A stretch of DNA of 64,000 bases from Defluviitaleaceae bacterium (GTDB lineage Bacteria > Bacillota > Clostridia > Lachnospirales > WQUN01). The stretch's first letter is position 1. Every line of letters begins with the position of its first letter. Shown here one piece after another: positions 52,353 to 60,434 of this stretch. The notes below the pieces were generated by a model. That model did no database searches, was not told where the DNA came from, and saw only the letters and a list, made by a program, of their open reading frames with translations. The stretch covers positions 62,001 through 126,000 of the forward strand of contig WQZS01000004.1 of NCBI GenBank assembly GCA_009780585.1, written 5' to 3'. The translations under genes were made by a program, and so were the position numbers.

Positions 52353-53927
52353 ATGTTTAACAAACGCGCCGCAGGGGTGCTTGCGCATCCCACATCGTTT
52401 CCCGCGCCGTACGGCATCGGTGATTTGGGTGAAGGGGCATACGCTTTCGTGGATTTCCTGGCGGAGGCCGGGCAAAAGCTCTGGCAGGTGCTTCCCCTCG
52501 GGCCGACAGGTTTCGGGGATTCGCCTTACCAGAGTTTTTCCGCTTTCGCGGGGAATCCGCTGTTGGTCAGCCCCGACGAATTGCTAAAGGAAGGCTTACT
52601 TACGCATGATGACCTGAGCGATGTGCCGGACTTCGACACGTTAAGCGTGGACTACGGCCCGGTGATCGAACATAAAACAGGGCTGTACCGCAAGGCGTAC
52701 GAACGCTTTGATACAAGCGATCAGGCGTTTAAGCGTTTCTGTAATAAAAACAAGTCATGGCTTGACGATTACGCGCTGTTTATGGCGATCAAGGCGCATT
52801 TGATCGCCGAACGCAAAAACGAATGGCATTCGCCGGGGTTAAAAGCCTACGCCAAAACCGTGAAAAAATATCTCACACCCGCCCAAATCGACGACTATTA
52901 TTACGGCGCGACGTGGAGCAGTTGGCCCGCGGAAATCGCAAACCGCGAAAAAGCCGCGCTCAGAAAAACCGCCAAGGAGCTCGACGGCGAAATCGGGTTA
53001 ACCAAGTTCCTGCAATACGAATTCTTCCGCCAATGGGGCGCGCTTAAATCATATGCGAACAAAAAAGGGATCCGCATCATCGGGGATATCCCGATTTTCG
53101 TGGCGATGGATTCGGCCGATACATGGGGCAAGCCCGAATTGTATCACCTCAACGAAGAAAGCTGGCCAACCGCCGTGGCGGGTGTACCGCCCGATTATTT
53201 CAGCGAGACGGGGCAGCTTTGGGGTAACCCCTTGTACGATTGGGCCAAACATAAGGAAGACGGTTACGCGTGGTGGTGCGACCGCGTGGAGGCGACCCTC
53301 AAAACGGTGGACATCGTACGCATCGACCATTTCCGCGGCTTCGAAGCCTATTGGTCCGTATCCTCGCGTGAAAAGACCGCCATCAAGGGCAAGTGGATAA
53401 AAGGCCCGGGCGCGTCCCTCTTCGACGCCTTTAAAAAACGCTTGGGCAATCTGCCCATCATCGCGGAAGACTTGGGCATCATCACCAAAGAAGTGGACGC
53501 CCTGCGTACGGGTTTCGATTTGCCCGGCATGAAGGTATTGCAATTCGCCTTCAACCCCGAGGACGAAAGCGCGTACCTGCCCCACCATTTCGAAGATAAC
53601 AAAACCGTCGTCTATTCCGGCACGCACGACAACGACACGACCCTCGGATGGTACGGTTCCGCCGCGGAAAACGAACGCGATTACCTGCGGCGTTACCTTA
53701 ATGTTTCCGGTGAAGACGTGTCATGGGATTTCATTCGGCTCGCGTTTTCCACCACCGCGATGTTTGCGGTCGTACCCGTACAGGACGTCCTTTCCCTGGG
53801 CACCGAGGCCCGCATGAACCAACCCGGCCAGGCTACGGGATGGTGGCGTTTCCGCTACACGGCGGATATGCTGACTGTTAAACACGCGGAAAGGCTTGCG
53901 TATTTAACGGGGTTGTACCATAGGTAA
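52353..53927 (+). CDS. malQ: 4-alpha-glucanotransferase MalQ
   Basis: This encodes 524 residues from the ATG at 52353 (AAGGGGAG eight bases upstream). It begins AAGVLAHPTSFPAPYGIGDL, and the active site is complete: nucleophile D325 in RIDHFRGF, acid E372 in IIAEDLG and D426 in GTHDNDTTLGWY. It transfers alpha-1,4-glucan segments in maltodextrin and glycogen metabolism. Length is normal for the bacterial GH77 form. No other glycogen or maltose gene is nearby. Confidence 0.96.
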   Translation: MFNKRAAGVLAHPTSFPAPYGIGDLGEGAYAFVDFLAEAGQKLWQVLPLGPTGFGDSPYQSFSAFAGNPLLVSPDELLKEGLLTHDDLSDVPDFDTLSVDYGPVIEHKTGLYRKAYERFDTSDQAFKRFCNKNKSWLDDYALFMAIKAHLIAERKNEWHSPGLKAYAKTVKKYLTPAQIDDYYYGATWSSWPAEIANREKAALRKTAKELDGEIGLTKFLQYEFFRQWGALKSYANKKGIRIIGDIPIFVAMDSADTWGKPELYHLNEESWPTAVAGVPPDYFSETGQLWGNPLYDWAKHKEDGYAWWCDRVEATLKTVDIVRIDHFRGFEAYWSVSSREKTAIKGKWIKGPGASLFDAFKKRLGNLPIIAEDLGIITKEVDALRTGFDLPGMKVLQFAFNPEDESAYLPHHFEDNKTVVYSGTHDNDTTLGWYGSAAENERDYLRRYLNVSGEDVSWDFIRLAFSTTAMFAVVPVQDVLSLGTEARMNQPGQATGWWRFRYTADMLTVKHAERLAYLTGLYHR

Positions 53928-53949
53928 AAATATAAAATTTTGCAAAATA

Positions 53950-53958
53950 TGATATAAT
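53950..53958 (+). promoter_or_regulatory. Extended -10 promoter of the small toxin gene
   Basis: TGATATAAT is a perfect extended -10 element with no good -35. It would start a leader of about 55 nt containing GGCTGATCCGCC and the complementary CCGAAAGGCGG, which fold over the start region. Confidence 0.6.
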
Positions 53959-54018
53959 CACCTTGTTGTAGTGCAGGGTGGTTTCCGGCTGATCCGCCGA
54001 AAGGCGGTGAGGCTCACG

Positions 54019-54120
54019 ATGGAAATGTTTTTGATTGTATTCGCGGCAATGACTTTTGTTGTTGCAATTATCAGTCTGATCGTTTTTATTGTTGATGTGA
54101 TAACACGGAATAAAAAATAA
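54019..54120 (+). CDS. Holin-like type I toxin, putative
   Basis: This 33-residue protein, MEMFLIVFAAMTFVVAIISL followed by IVFIVDVITRNKK, is one hydrophobic helix with a basic tail. This is the form of the TxpA/BsrG-like peptides annotated as putative holin-like toxins, which depolarise or disturb the membrane. A GGCGGTGAG site, partly inside a leader hairpin, precedes the ATG. Its transcript would run to the terminator at 54202-54230, while the ligA transcript from the other strand stops only at 54116, so the two overlap. Such toxins are usually held by an antisense RNA. Confidence 0.7.
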   Translation: MEMFLIVFAAMTFVVAIISLIVFIVDVITRNKK

Positions 54121-54152
54121 CCGCCCATGCCCTGGCAAGCGTGGCGGTTATT
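54116..54152 (-). terminator. Terminator of the GNAT-LigA gene, overlapping the toxin 3' end
   Basis: AATAACCGCC (54116-54125) pairs with GGCGGTTATT (54143-54152). On the minus strand it is followed by a run of six T residues. It lies 78 bp beyond the ligA stop and touches the toxin stop codon. Confidence 0.8.
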
Positions 54153-54201
54153 CTCGTGATTTAATAATACGGGTCGGCTGTACGCCTTGCGGCTACAACA
54201 C

Positions 54202-54230
54202 GAGCGGGAGCTACAACTCTCGCTCTTTTT
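54202..54230 (+). terminator. Terminator on the toxin strand
   Basis: GAGCGGGAG (54202-54210) pairs with CTCTCGCTC (54217-54225), followed by TTTTTTATT on the plus strand. It is immediately beside the ligA stop codon. Confidence 0.8.
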
Positions 54231-56962
54231 TATTCTAACCTTATTATAGCGTTGTCATACAACGCTGTAAACCCTTCTTCCGTCAAAACAGGCACGCCGA
54301 GTTCGGCGGCCTTTTTGTTTTTACCGGAGGTTGATGCCGCGTCGTTATTAATCAGGTAGGAGGTTTTGGCTGTGACGCTGCCCGTCACCTTACCGCCTTG
54401 GCTTTCGATAAAGTCTTGCAATTCTTTACGGTTTTTATATCGGATAACCTCCCCGGTGATCACGAAGGTAAGGCCGGACAACGGGAGATCGGCCGTAACG
54501 CCCGCCGAAACCGTTCCACCCGCTTGGGTCGTTGCGTTCACATGAGCGGGGATTTTTAACCTTAATAGGGGAAGTGTTTTTTTGATGAGTTCCAGATTTT
54601 CGCCGTTGGAAAAGTAGGTATGCAGACTTTGCGCGATAGCTTCGCCGAAGTGCTTGATTTCGTTGAGTTGAACGGCGTAATCGTCGCTTGTGCATACGCC
54701 GATGATTTTTTCCATATCATGCGAAAAATGTGCGCATAATAGTTTCGCGTTCGCCAGCCCTACGTGGCGTATACCCAACGCGTAGATGAAATTGGGCAAG
54801 GCGATGTCCTTCGCCGCTTCCACGGCTTTGATAATATTGTCAAAGGATTTCCTGCCGAAGCCTTCCATATCAATGATGGTTTCCTCGTGACGGGCTAGGT
54901 CAAACAAGTCGGGGTAGGTATCCACCAAGCCTAATGAAATGAACTTCTCCAGCGTTTGCTCGGACAATCCTTCGATATTAAAGGCGTTGCGGCTGACGAA
55001 GTGCGCCAATGCTTGCAACCGCTGCGCGCCGCAGCTTGTGCCGACGCAATACAATGCCTCCCCGCTCGGGCCGGCGACGATTTCGGTCGCGCCGCCGCAC
55101 ACCGGACAAAAAGCGGGGATAGGAACGAGCGGGGAAGGGCTGTTGCGGTGAGCGTCTTCACCACAAACGAATGCAGAATTAATCGTTCCTGCATTCATCA
55201 CAAGGGAACGCGATTGTTCTCCCCCGCCCGATGTGTTTCGGCTAAGGTTCTCCGCTACTTGCGGGATGATCATATTTGCCTTATATACGGTGATGCAATC
55301 GCCGATACCAAGCGCGAGCTCACGCAGGATGCTTACGTTGTGAACGCTTGCGCGGCTGACGGACGTACCTTCCAACTCCACCGTATCAAAAATGGCGACG
55401 GGATTGATCAAGCCCGTGCGCGAGGTGTTCCACTCCACGGCACGCAGGGTCGTCTCCCGCACTTCGTCCGCCCATTTGAAGGCGATGGAATCACGCGGGA
55501 ACTTGGACGTTGCGCCCATCGCTTCACCTTTGGCGATATTATCTATGGTTAAGACCAATCCATCGGTCGCAACCCGTGCTTCCGCGGTTCGCGCCTTAAA
55601 ATCCTCTACGGCGGCAACCACCGTATCAGCCGTCACGGTCTTATTCGCCACAACTTCGAAGCCCAAATCCGCCAGCCATTGCAATTGCGCGGATTTTAAT
55701 TCAAAGGACAAACCGTCTGTTCCGGATTCCAAATTTTGAATTTCAAATTTTGAATTTCGAATCTCGGATTCCGAATTTCGAATTTCAAATTCCGAATTCC
55801 GAATCCCAAATCCCAAATCCCGAATTCCGAATCCACTCACCCCGATCGCGTAGAACCGAACCCTTCGCGCCGCCGCAACCTCGCTGTTAAGCTGGCGCAC
55901 CGTGCCGCTGCAAAGGTTGCGCGGGTTTTTGTAGGCTTCCTCCGCGGGGAGGGCGGCGTTGATGGCGTCGAAATCGGAAAAGGGGATCACGGCTTCGCCC
56001 CGTACGGTAAAGCTACCTTTACATGCCACGGATAAAGGCAGGTTGATAAAGGTACGGGCGTTGTGGGTTACGTCCTCCCCAATGACGCCGTTGCCGCGGG
56101 TCAAGGCTTGCGTAAGCGTGCCGTTTTCGTAAGCCAGCGAAACGGCTAAACCGTCCAGTTTATATGTCAGCAGACCTGTTTCCTCCCCCAGGAACGCGGC
56201 AAGGGCCTGCGCGTCCTTCGTCTTGTCCAGCGAAAGCATGGGGACGGTATGCGGTACTTTTTTTAATTCGCTTACGACTTCGTAGCCTACTTTTTGCGTG
56301 GGGCTGTTCGCAAGGACCGTCCCCGTTTCCGATTCCAAGCGTACCAATTCATCGTAGAGGGCGTCATATTCGCGGTCGGTCATCAGCTCGCGGTTTTCAT
56401 GGTAATAGGCTTTGGACGCTTCCCGTAGATGTTCGGACAAGCCCTTCATACGGGATACGGGCGATATTTTTTGATACGCGCGCCGTTCGTCAAGGTAAGG
56501 ATCGTCGAACAATCCGAGCCGTATCACGCCGCAATAACCGTAACCCGATTTTTCCAGCAGCTTGATCATGGGCGCGTTATTTTTGTGGGTGTCGATGCGG
56601 ATATTCCCGCATAACGCGTAGCACCATTCCAAACACGCCTTACCCGCGCCTTTCGCGCCCTCCGCGCGGGCGATGCGGTGGACGACGCCGTAAGGCAACG
56701 TATCGTCAAGCCAATTTCCGTCGATGCGCGTATATGTGGGGTCGGCGGCGATGTTGAAGTAAAAAACGGCAATGACACGCCCGCCGCTTTCGCATACATA
56801 ACTCAAGCCCGCGCGGATGTCCCCTTCTATCGTAGCGCGGGGCGGGTGGTCATCGCCCCATTGGTCGGGGTTGCCGGATTCCTTCATCGTTTTGCGGGCG
56901 TAGGCGTAGATATCCATTACGGTATCAAGATCATCGTTCGTGGTTTTCCTGATGTAAAACAT
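54230..56962 (-). CDS. ligA: GNAT acetyltransferase-NAD-dependent DNA ligase LigA fusion
   Basis: This encodes 910 residues in one frame; AAGGGG lies nine bases before the ATG. Residues about 1-168 are a GNAT domain, with ARAEGAKGAGKACLEW as the acetyl-CoA loop and NNAPMIKLLEKSGYGYCGVI. From about 175 it is a full LigA: a Ia-type opening (ENRELMTDREYDALYDELVR), adenylation K268 in TYKLDGLA, OB fold, four zinc cysteines (CPVCGG and YCVGTSCG), helix-hairpin-helix repeats and a C-terminal BRCT domain. LigA seals nicks in replication. No ribosome site precedes the ligase part, so it is made only as the fusion. A repeat-derived segment (about 377-411) is inserted in the adenylation domain. Confidence 0.93.
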   Translation of the reverse strand: MFYIRKTTNDDLDTVMDIYAYARKTMKESGNPDQWGDDHPPRATIEGDIRAGLSYVCESGGRVIAVFYFNIAADPTYTRIDGNWLDDTLPYGVVHRIARAEGAKGAGKACLEWCYALCGNIRIDTHKNNAPMIKLLEKSGYGYCGVIRLGLFDDPYLDERRAYQKISPVSRMKGLSEHLREASKAYYHENRELMTDREYDALYDELVRLESETGTVLANSPTQKVGYEVVSELKKVPHTVPMLSLDKTKDAQALAAFLGEETGLLTYKLDGLAVSLAYENGTLTQALTRGNGVIGEDVTHNARTFINLPLSVACKGSFTVRGEAVIPFSDFDAINAALPAEEAYKNPRNLCSGTVRQLNSEVAAARRVRFYAIGVSGFGIRDLGFGIRNSEFEIRNSESEIRNSKFEIQNLESGTDGLSFELKSAQLQWLADLGFEVVANKTVTADTVVAAVEDFKARTAEARVATDGLVLTIDNIAKGEAMGATSKFPRDSIAFKWADEVRETTLRAVEWNTSRTGLINPVAIFDTVELEGTSVSRASVHNVSILRELALGIGDCITVYKANMIIPQVAENLSRNTSGGGEQSRSLVMNAGTINSAFVCGEDAHRNSPSPLVPIPAFCPVCGGATEIVAGPSGEALYCVGTSCGAQRLQALAHFVSRNAFNIEGLSEQTLEKFISLGLVDTYPDLFDLARHEETIIDMEGFGRKSFDNIIKAVEAAKDIALPNFIYALGIRHVGLANAKLLCAHFSHDMEKIIGVCTSDDYAVQLNEIKHFGEAIAQSLHTYFSNGENLELIKKTLPLLRLKIPAHVNATTQAGGTVSAGVTADLPLSGLTFVITGEVIRYKNRKELQDFIESQGGKVTGSVTAKTSYLINNDAASTSGKNKKAAELGVPVLTEEGFTALYDNAIIRLE
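55731..55835. repeat. Short tandem repeat inserted in ligA
   Basis: Variations of AATTTCGAATTCCGAATCC recur about every 7-21 bases over roughly 105 bp. They encode a repeating F-E-I-R-N-S-E pattern (GFGIRNSEFEIRNSESEIRN). The flanking protein sequence, YAIG before and SAQLQWLADLGF after, joins directly in usual LigA. Confidence 0.85.
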
Positions 56963-56988
56963 GTGTAATTACCCCTTTAAATTGTATC

Positions 56989-57024
56989 GCCTCAATCGGC
57001 CTCATTCCGCCTCAAAATGCCTCA
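56989..57024 (-). promoter_or_regulatory. Four 10-bp phased TGAGGC repeats upstream of the GNAT-LigA gene
   Basis: GCCTCA (TGAGGC on the coding strand) occurs at 56989, 56999, 57009 and 57019, each exactly ten bases apart, so all lie on one face of the helix. GATACAAT follows directly in the direction of transcription and could be a -10 without a good -35, as at activator-dependent promoters. Confidence 0.5.
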
Positions 57025-57095
57025 ATAAAATATACCAAATGTATTTATTTGACGGAAAATAATGTATTTATGCGTAAAATACGACAATATGCGCG

Positions 57096-57123
57096 TTGCT
57101 ACGATATACTTATAGTATATAAT
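57096..57123 (+). promoter_or_regulatory. Promoter of the DUF6514-like gene
   Basis: TTGCTA (57096-57101), 16 bases and a perfect TATAAT (57118-57123). The spacer contains the palindrome ATATACT-TAT-AGTATAT. Upstream, AATGTATTTAT is repeated at 57038 and 57061. Confidence 0.65.
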
Positions 57124-57182
57124 TTGTTTAGCCGGCGGAACCTTCCGCAAACCAACGGCAAAACGACACGGGAGTGATAAAA

Positions 57183-57500
57183 ATGCGTACGACGGAGCGT
57201 ATTTCCGAAGTTACGGTCAGGCACGAAAACGGCACGCAATGGATTTTCGTGTATTACTTGCAAGTCGTCCCTTCCCAAAGCGAGGGCGACCTGTTCGCCA
57301 TACGGGTGGACAAGCTGACCCGCGACGGGACGCTGCTTGAAAAAAACGAAACTTATCCCCTTACCGCCTCGCGCCGCGAAGCGATGGCGATGGTCAAAGC
57401 CTTTGCGAAGGGGACCGTCCCTCCGAGCGTCCTTATGGAGATGGCGGACGAATGGTTTATCACCACACAGCCCTGGCATACATACCACAAGGCAGGGTAG
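57183..57500 (+). CDS. Small protein, DUF6514-like
   Basis: This encodes 105 residues from the ATG at 57183, eight bases after GGGAG. A beta-rich N-terminus (WIFVYYLQVVPS, DLFAIRVDKL) is followed by a helix (SRREAMAMVKAFAKGTVPPS) and MADEWF, a pattern that I associate with DUF6514, a Clostridia family of unknown function. It has no membrane segment or known catalytic motif. Its last 41 bp overlap the end of the converging methyltransferase gene. Confidence 0.65.
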   Translation: MRTTERISEVTVRHENGTQWIFVYYLQVVPSQSEGDLFAIRVDKLTRDGTLLEKNETYPLTASRREAMAMVKAFAKGTVPPSVLMEMADEWFITTQPWHTYHKAG

Positions 57501-58368
57501 TCCCGCTTTTGGCCGCCAGCCCCACCTCACCGAAGTTGATGGCGCAACGGGATATATGCCCGGGGGAAGAAGGCTTCGCTTGCGCCAAAGCGGCAGTCAA
57601 TACATTGCCGTATACCGCCGGCGAATAGCCCGCCGTGTACGCGTTAACCAACAAAAATAACGGCGCGTCGGAAAGCAATCCGACACACGCCGTTACCAGT
57701 TCAAACAACCGTTCCTCCAGTTTCCACATTTCACCGCCGGGCCCGCGCCCGAATACGGGAGGGTCCATCACGACGGCGTCGTAGCGGTTGCCGCGCCGCC
57801 CTTCGCGGTGTACGAACTTTAATACGTCGTCGGTCAATACCTTATGCGGGCAATCCCCCAAACCCGACAGTACAATGTTGTCCCGCGCCCATTGGTTCAT
57901 GCCCTTGGCCGCGTCGATATGGGTGACGTTCGCGCCTGCTTGCATACAAGCCACCGTCGCGCCGCCGGTATAGGCAAACAGATTTAAAACCCGCACGGGT
58001 GCATTTGCTTCGGCAACCCTCGCGCGGATTCTTTCCTGCATCCACCGCCAATTAACCGCTTGTTCGGGGAACAGCCCCATATGCTTAAACCCCGTCGGCC
58101 TTATGTGAAAGCGCATCCTGTCGTAAGCGATCGTCCACGCTTCCGGCATATCACCGCGCAGCGTTTCCCATTGCCCGCCGCCCGCGCGGCTGCGTATATA
58201 ACGCGTGTGCGCGATACCCCAATCCACGCTTTTATCCCGCGGCCAAATGGCTTGCGGGTCGGGGCGGATAACGGTAACCGTGCCCCACCTCTCCAGCTTT
58301 TCGCCGCCGCCCGTATCGATGAGGACGTAGTCGCGCCAGCCTTGGGCGAGGTCGATGTTTGCGGTCAA
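57460..58368 (-). CDS. SAM-dependent methyltransferase (RlmI/YwbD-like)
   Basis: This encodes 302 residues from a TTG at 58368, eight bases after AAAGGGG; the frame runs on to an ATG at 58428, but that has no site and overlaps the divergent promoter region. The SAM motif is VLNLFAYTGGATVACMQAGA, and the catalytic-type loop is DAVVMDPPVFGRGP. It lacks the N-terminal PUA domain of RlmI, so it is a catalytic-domain-only member of the family and its RNA target is unknown. It is convergent with the small DUF6514-like gene. Confidence 0.85.
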   Translation of the reverse strand: MTANIDLAQGWRDYVLIDTGGGEKLERWGTVTVIRPDPQAIWPRDKSVDWGIAHTRYIRSRAGGGQWETLRGDMPEAWTIAYDRMRFHIRPTGFKHMGLFPEQAVNWRWMQERIRARVAEANAPVRVLNLFAYTGGATVACMQAGANVTHIDAAKGMNQWARDNIVLSGLGDCPHKVLTDDVLKFVHREGRRGNRYDAVVMDPPVFGRGPGGEMWKLEERLFELVTACVGLLSDAPLFLLVNAYTAGYSPAVYGNVLTAALAQAKPSSPGHISRCAINFGEVGLAAKSGTTLPCGMYARAVW

Positions 58369-58430
58369 AGTGATTTCCCCTTTCAAGTAATGGCTAGCAT
58401 ACCATATAACGTCCGTGTTATCATACAATC

Positions 58431-59222
58431 ATGACGAACTTCAAAGCCTTCCCACCCGCCGTCGCGCGTAAAATCAAATATATCCTCTTCGACATTGACG
58501 ACACCATTACCACGGGGGGGCGTTTGACTTGTGACGCCTACCGCGCGTTGTGGGCGTCGCGCGAGCGCGGGCTTACGCTCATCCCCGTGACGGGCCGCCC
58601 GGCGGGTTGGTGCGATATGATCATCCGCCAATGGCCGGTGGACGCGGTAATCGGCGAAAACGGAGCGTTTTGTTTTTACCGTACGGATAACGGCTACGCG
58701 GAGCTGACCCACCCCAATGTATATGAAGACGCGCGGGAACGGTTAACGGCAATCCGTAACGCGGTCTTGGAAAAATTCCCCGAAAGCCGCGTGGCTAAGG
58801 ATCAATTCGCGCGGCGGTATGATTTGGCGATCGATTTTTGCGAAGATGAACCCCGCTTTGGCTTGGACGCGGCATACGCGATCCGCGATATTTGCGAAGG
58901 CTTCGGCGCGCAGGCGAAGGTGAGCTCGATCCATGTGAACACGTGGTTCGGCGAATACGACAAACTGAGTATGGCGGAAATGGTTTTCGCGCGGATTTTC
59001 CGTGAACCGGATTTTTTGGATACGTCGGTCTTCTTCGGCGATTCACCCAATGACGAGCCGATGTTCGGCTTTTTCCCGCATAGCTGCGCGGTGGCGAATA
59101 TCCTACCTTTCTTGGATAAGCTGCATAAAAAACCCGCTTACGTTTGTGATTCGGAAAGCGGGTTGGGGTTCGCGGATTCGATTGATTTTTTGTTGTCCCT
59201 ACTGCCACCAAAAGGCTTGTAG
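58431..59222 (+). CDS. HAD-IIB family phosphatase
   Basis: This encodes 263 residues. Motif I is ILFDIDDTITTGGRLT, with D21 as nucleophile and D23; motif II is PVTGRPAGWC; motif IV is FFGDSPNDEPMFG. The cap region between about 80 and 190 is C2-type, as in Cof, sucrose-phosphate and mannosyl-3-phosphoglycerate phosphatases; the substrate is unknown. No ribosome site precedes the ATG, and the nearest -10-like TACAAT ends one base before it, so the true start or leader is uncertain. The 3' end overlaps the next gene, which converges, by 24 bp. Confidence 0.88.
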   Translation: MTNFKAFPPAVARKIKYILFDIDDTITTGGRLTCDAYRALWASRERGLTLIPVTGRPAGWCDMIIRQWPVDAVIGENGAFCFYRTDNGYAELTHPNVYEDARERLTAIRNAVLEKFPESRVAKDQFARRYDLAIDFCEDEPRFGLDAAYAIRDICEGFGAQAKVSSIHVNTWFGEYDKLSMAEMVFARIFREPDFLDTSVFFGDSPNDEPMFGFFPHSCAVANILPFLDKLHKKPAYVCDSESGLGFADSIDFLLSLLPPKGL

Positions 59223-59696
59223 ACGGCGGCACTCATTGTTAAAACGTACGAGCGGGGGGTAAACGACCCCCCAATGCTTGGGCGGCGCATCGTTATCCGG
59301 CGTGTTTTTTTGTTTGAAATTATAAAGCTGGCGGCATAAACGGGGCAACAGGCCGTTGTCCTCACACGCGAGCAACGCTTGCAATTCGGAGGTCCGTTCC
59401 TCCAGCGCGCGGTTCAATTTTTCGCCGTTGACGCCCAGGCGCCCGGGCTTGGCATGGGACGCGTCGGGGGAATGGGCGATGCCGATTTCGTACAGGCTGA
59501 TTTGCAAGCCCTTTTTACCGCGGACGGTTACGGGCTTGTTCATTTCCGCGCGCAATTCCTCGCCGAAGGCCGACCATTCCGCCGATCCCGAATGGAGTAC
59601 GTCCTGCAAGCGGTTGTACGCGTGCGTTAAGGCCACGATGGCTTCGCCGATGTTCTCCACCGGATCGGTTTCGTACGCGGTGCGTTCTTTTTTCAC
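59199..59696 (-). CDS. Protein of unknown function coupled to the ECF S-component
   Basis: This encodes 165 residues from a GTG at 59696, which has GGGAGG four bases upstream and overlaps the S-component stop (GTGA). It is not recognised. It is soluble and mostly helical, with Glu/Lys/Arg-rich helices (ALEERTSELQALLACEDNGL) and an Asn/Trp-rich end (WGVVYPPLVRFNNECRRLQA). Tight coupling suggests work with the transporter, but this is inference. It ends 24 bp inside the converging HAD gene. Confidence 0.75.
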   Translation of the reverse strand: MKKERTAYETDPVENIGEAIVALTHAYNRLQDVLHSGSAEWSAFGEELRAEMNKPVTVRGKKGLQISLYEIGIAHSPDASHAKPGRLGVNGEKLNRALEERTSELQALLACEDNGLLPRLCRQLYNFKQKNTPDNDAPPKHWGVVYPPLVRFNNECRRLQAFWWQ

Positions 59697-60367
59697 GATG
59701 CCTCCCGAATATTCAGAAATACGATCAACAGCGCCAAGGCGATGACCAGCACAACCGCCGTCAGCAATACGCCCCAATTGATACGGCCCTTGCCTTCTTC
59801 GGCCGTACTTGCGGCGGGCCGATACAGCCCTGCCGCCATTAAGGCCCTTACAATGGGTTTATATACGATCAACGCGATAGCCGCGTTAAGGCTGTACTTG
59901 ATGGCGTTAAACGGCAGGAACACGGGGACCAGCAATTCCGCCACCATGGCGCGTGGCCACCCCATGTAGATAGGCACGACCAGCCAATTCCACAGCAGCA
60001 TAACGGGTACAACCGTCAAAACCCCTACCGTCAAGCCGATAACCGCGCCGGGTAGGGTTCGGCGGTATTTATAGATCACCGCCGCGGGTACGGCGAAGGC
60101 GGAGCTGGAGACCCCGTTCATTAGCATACCCCAAGGCCCCGTTTCCGATACGGTCACCATTTCCACCAAGGCTGTAACCGCCGCCAGCATAAACGCCGCA
60201 AACGGGCCGAACATGAACCCGCCCATGACGATAATCGTATCCTTGGGGTCGTAGGTAAGGAAGTTGGTGGGCGGCAGCGCGACGGGTATGCGGATGAGCA
60301 TGACGATACACGCCATCGCCGCCATCATGGCAAGGGTGGTTAATTGCTTCGTACGTGAATCAGTCAA
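59693..60367 (-). CDS. ECF transporter S-component, RibU-like
   Basis: This encodes 224 residues from a TTG at 60367, about eight bases after GGGGG; another TTG at 60373 is closer to that site. Six hydrophobic segments include LTTLAMMAAMACIVMLIRIP, with FLTYDPKDTIIVMGGFMFGP and PWGMLMNGVSSSAF. The FxTYDPKD and GPWG-MN patterns resemble RibU, the riboflavin-binding S-component. It would dock on the EcfT/EcfA module encoded at 35.5-38.0 kb. The upstream gap is too short for an FMN riboswitch, so the vitamin is not confirmed. Confidence 0.85.
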   Translation of the reverse strand: MTDSRTKQLTTLAMMAAMACIVMLIRIPVALPPTNFLTYDPKDTIIVMGGFMFGPFAAFMLAAVTALVEMVTVSETGPWGMLMNGVSSSAFAVPAAVIYKYRRTLPGAVIGLTVGVLTVVPVMLLWNWLVVPIYMGWPRAMVAELLVPVFLPFNAIKYSLNAAIALIVYKPIVRALMAAGLYRPAASTAEEGKGRINWGVLLTAVVLVIALALLIVFLNIREAS

Positions 60368-60434
60368 AGTCAAGTCCCCCGTTTATTTATTTGATCGCTC
60401 CATAAAGTACCATTATTACCATTCCGTTGCAACA

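Noticed and set aside
54160..54200. A separate antisense RNA promoter opposite the toxin gene
   Set aside because: A TATTAT is present on the minus strand, but no -35 lies at usable distance.
58424..58429. TACAAT as promoter of the HAD phosphatase gene
   Set aside because: It ends one base before the ATG, so transcription would begin inside the gene; no -35 is clear.
60368..60434. Possible FMN riboswitch before the RibU-like gene
   Set aside because: The gap is only about 67 bp and lacks the conserved RFN core sequences.
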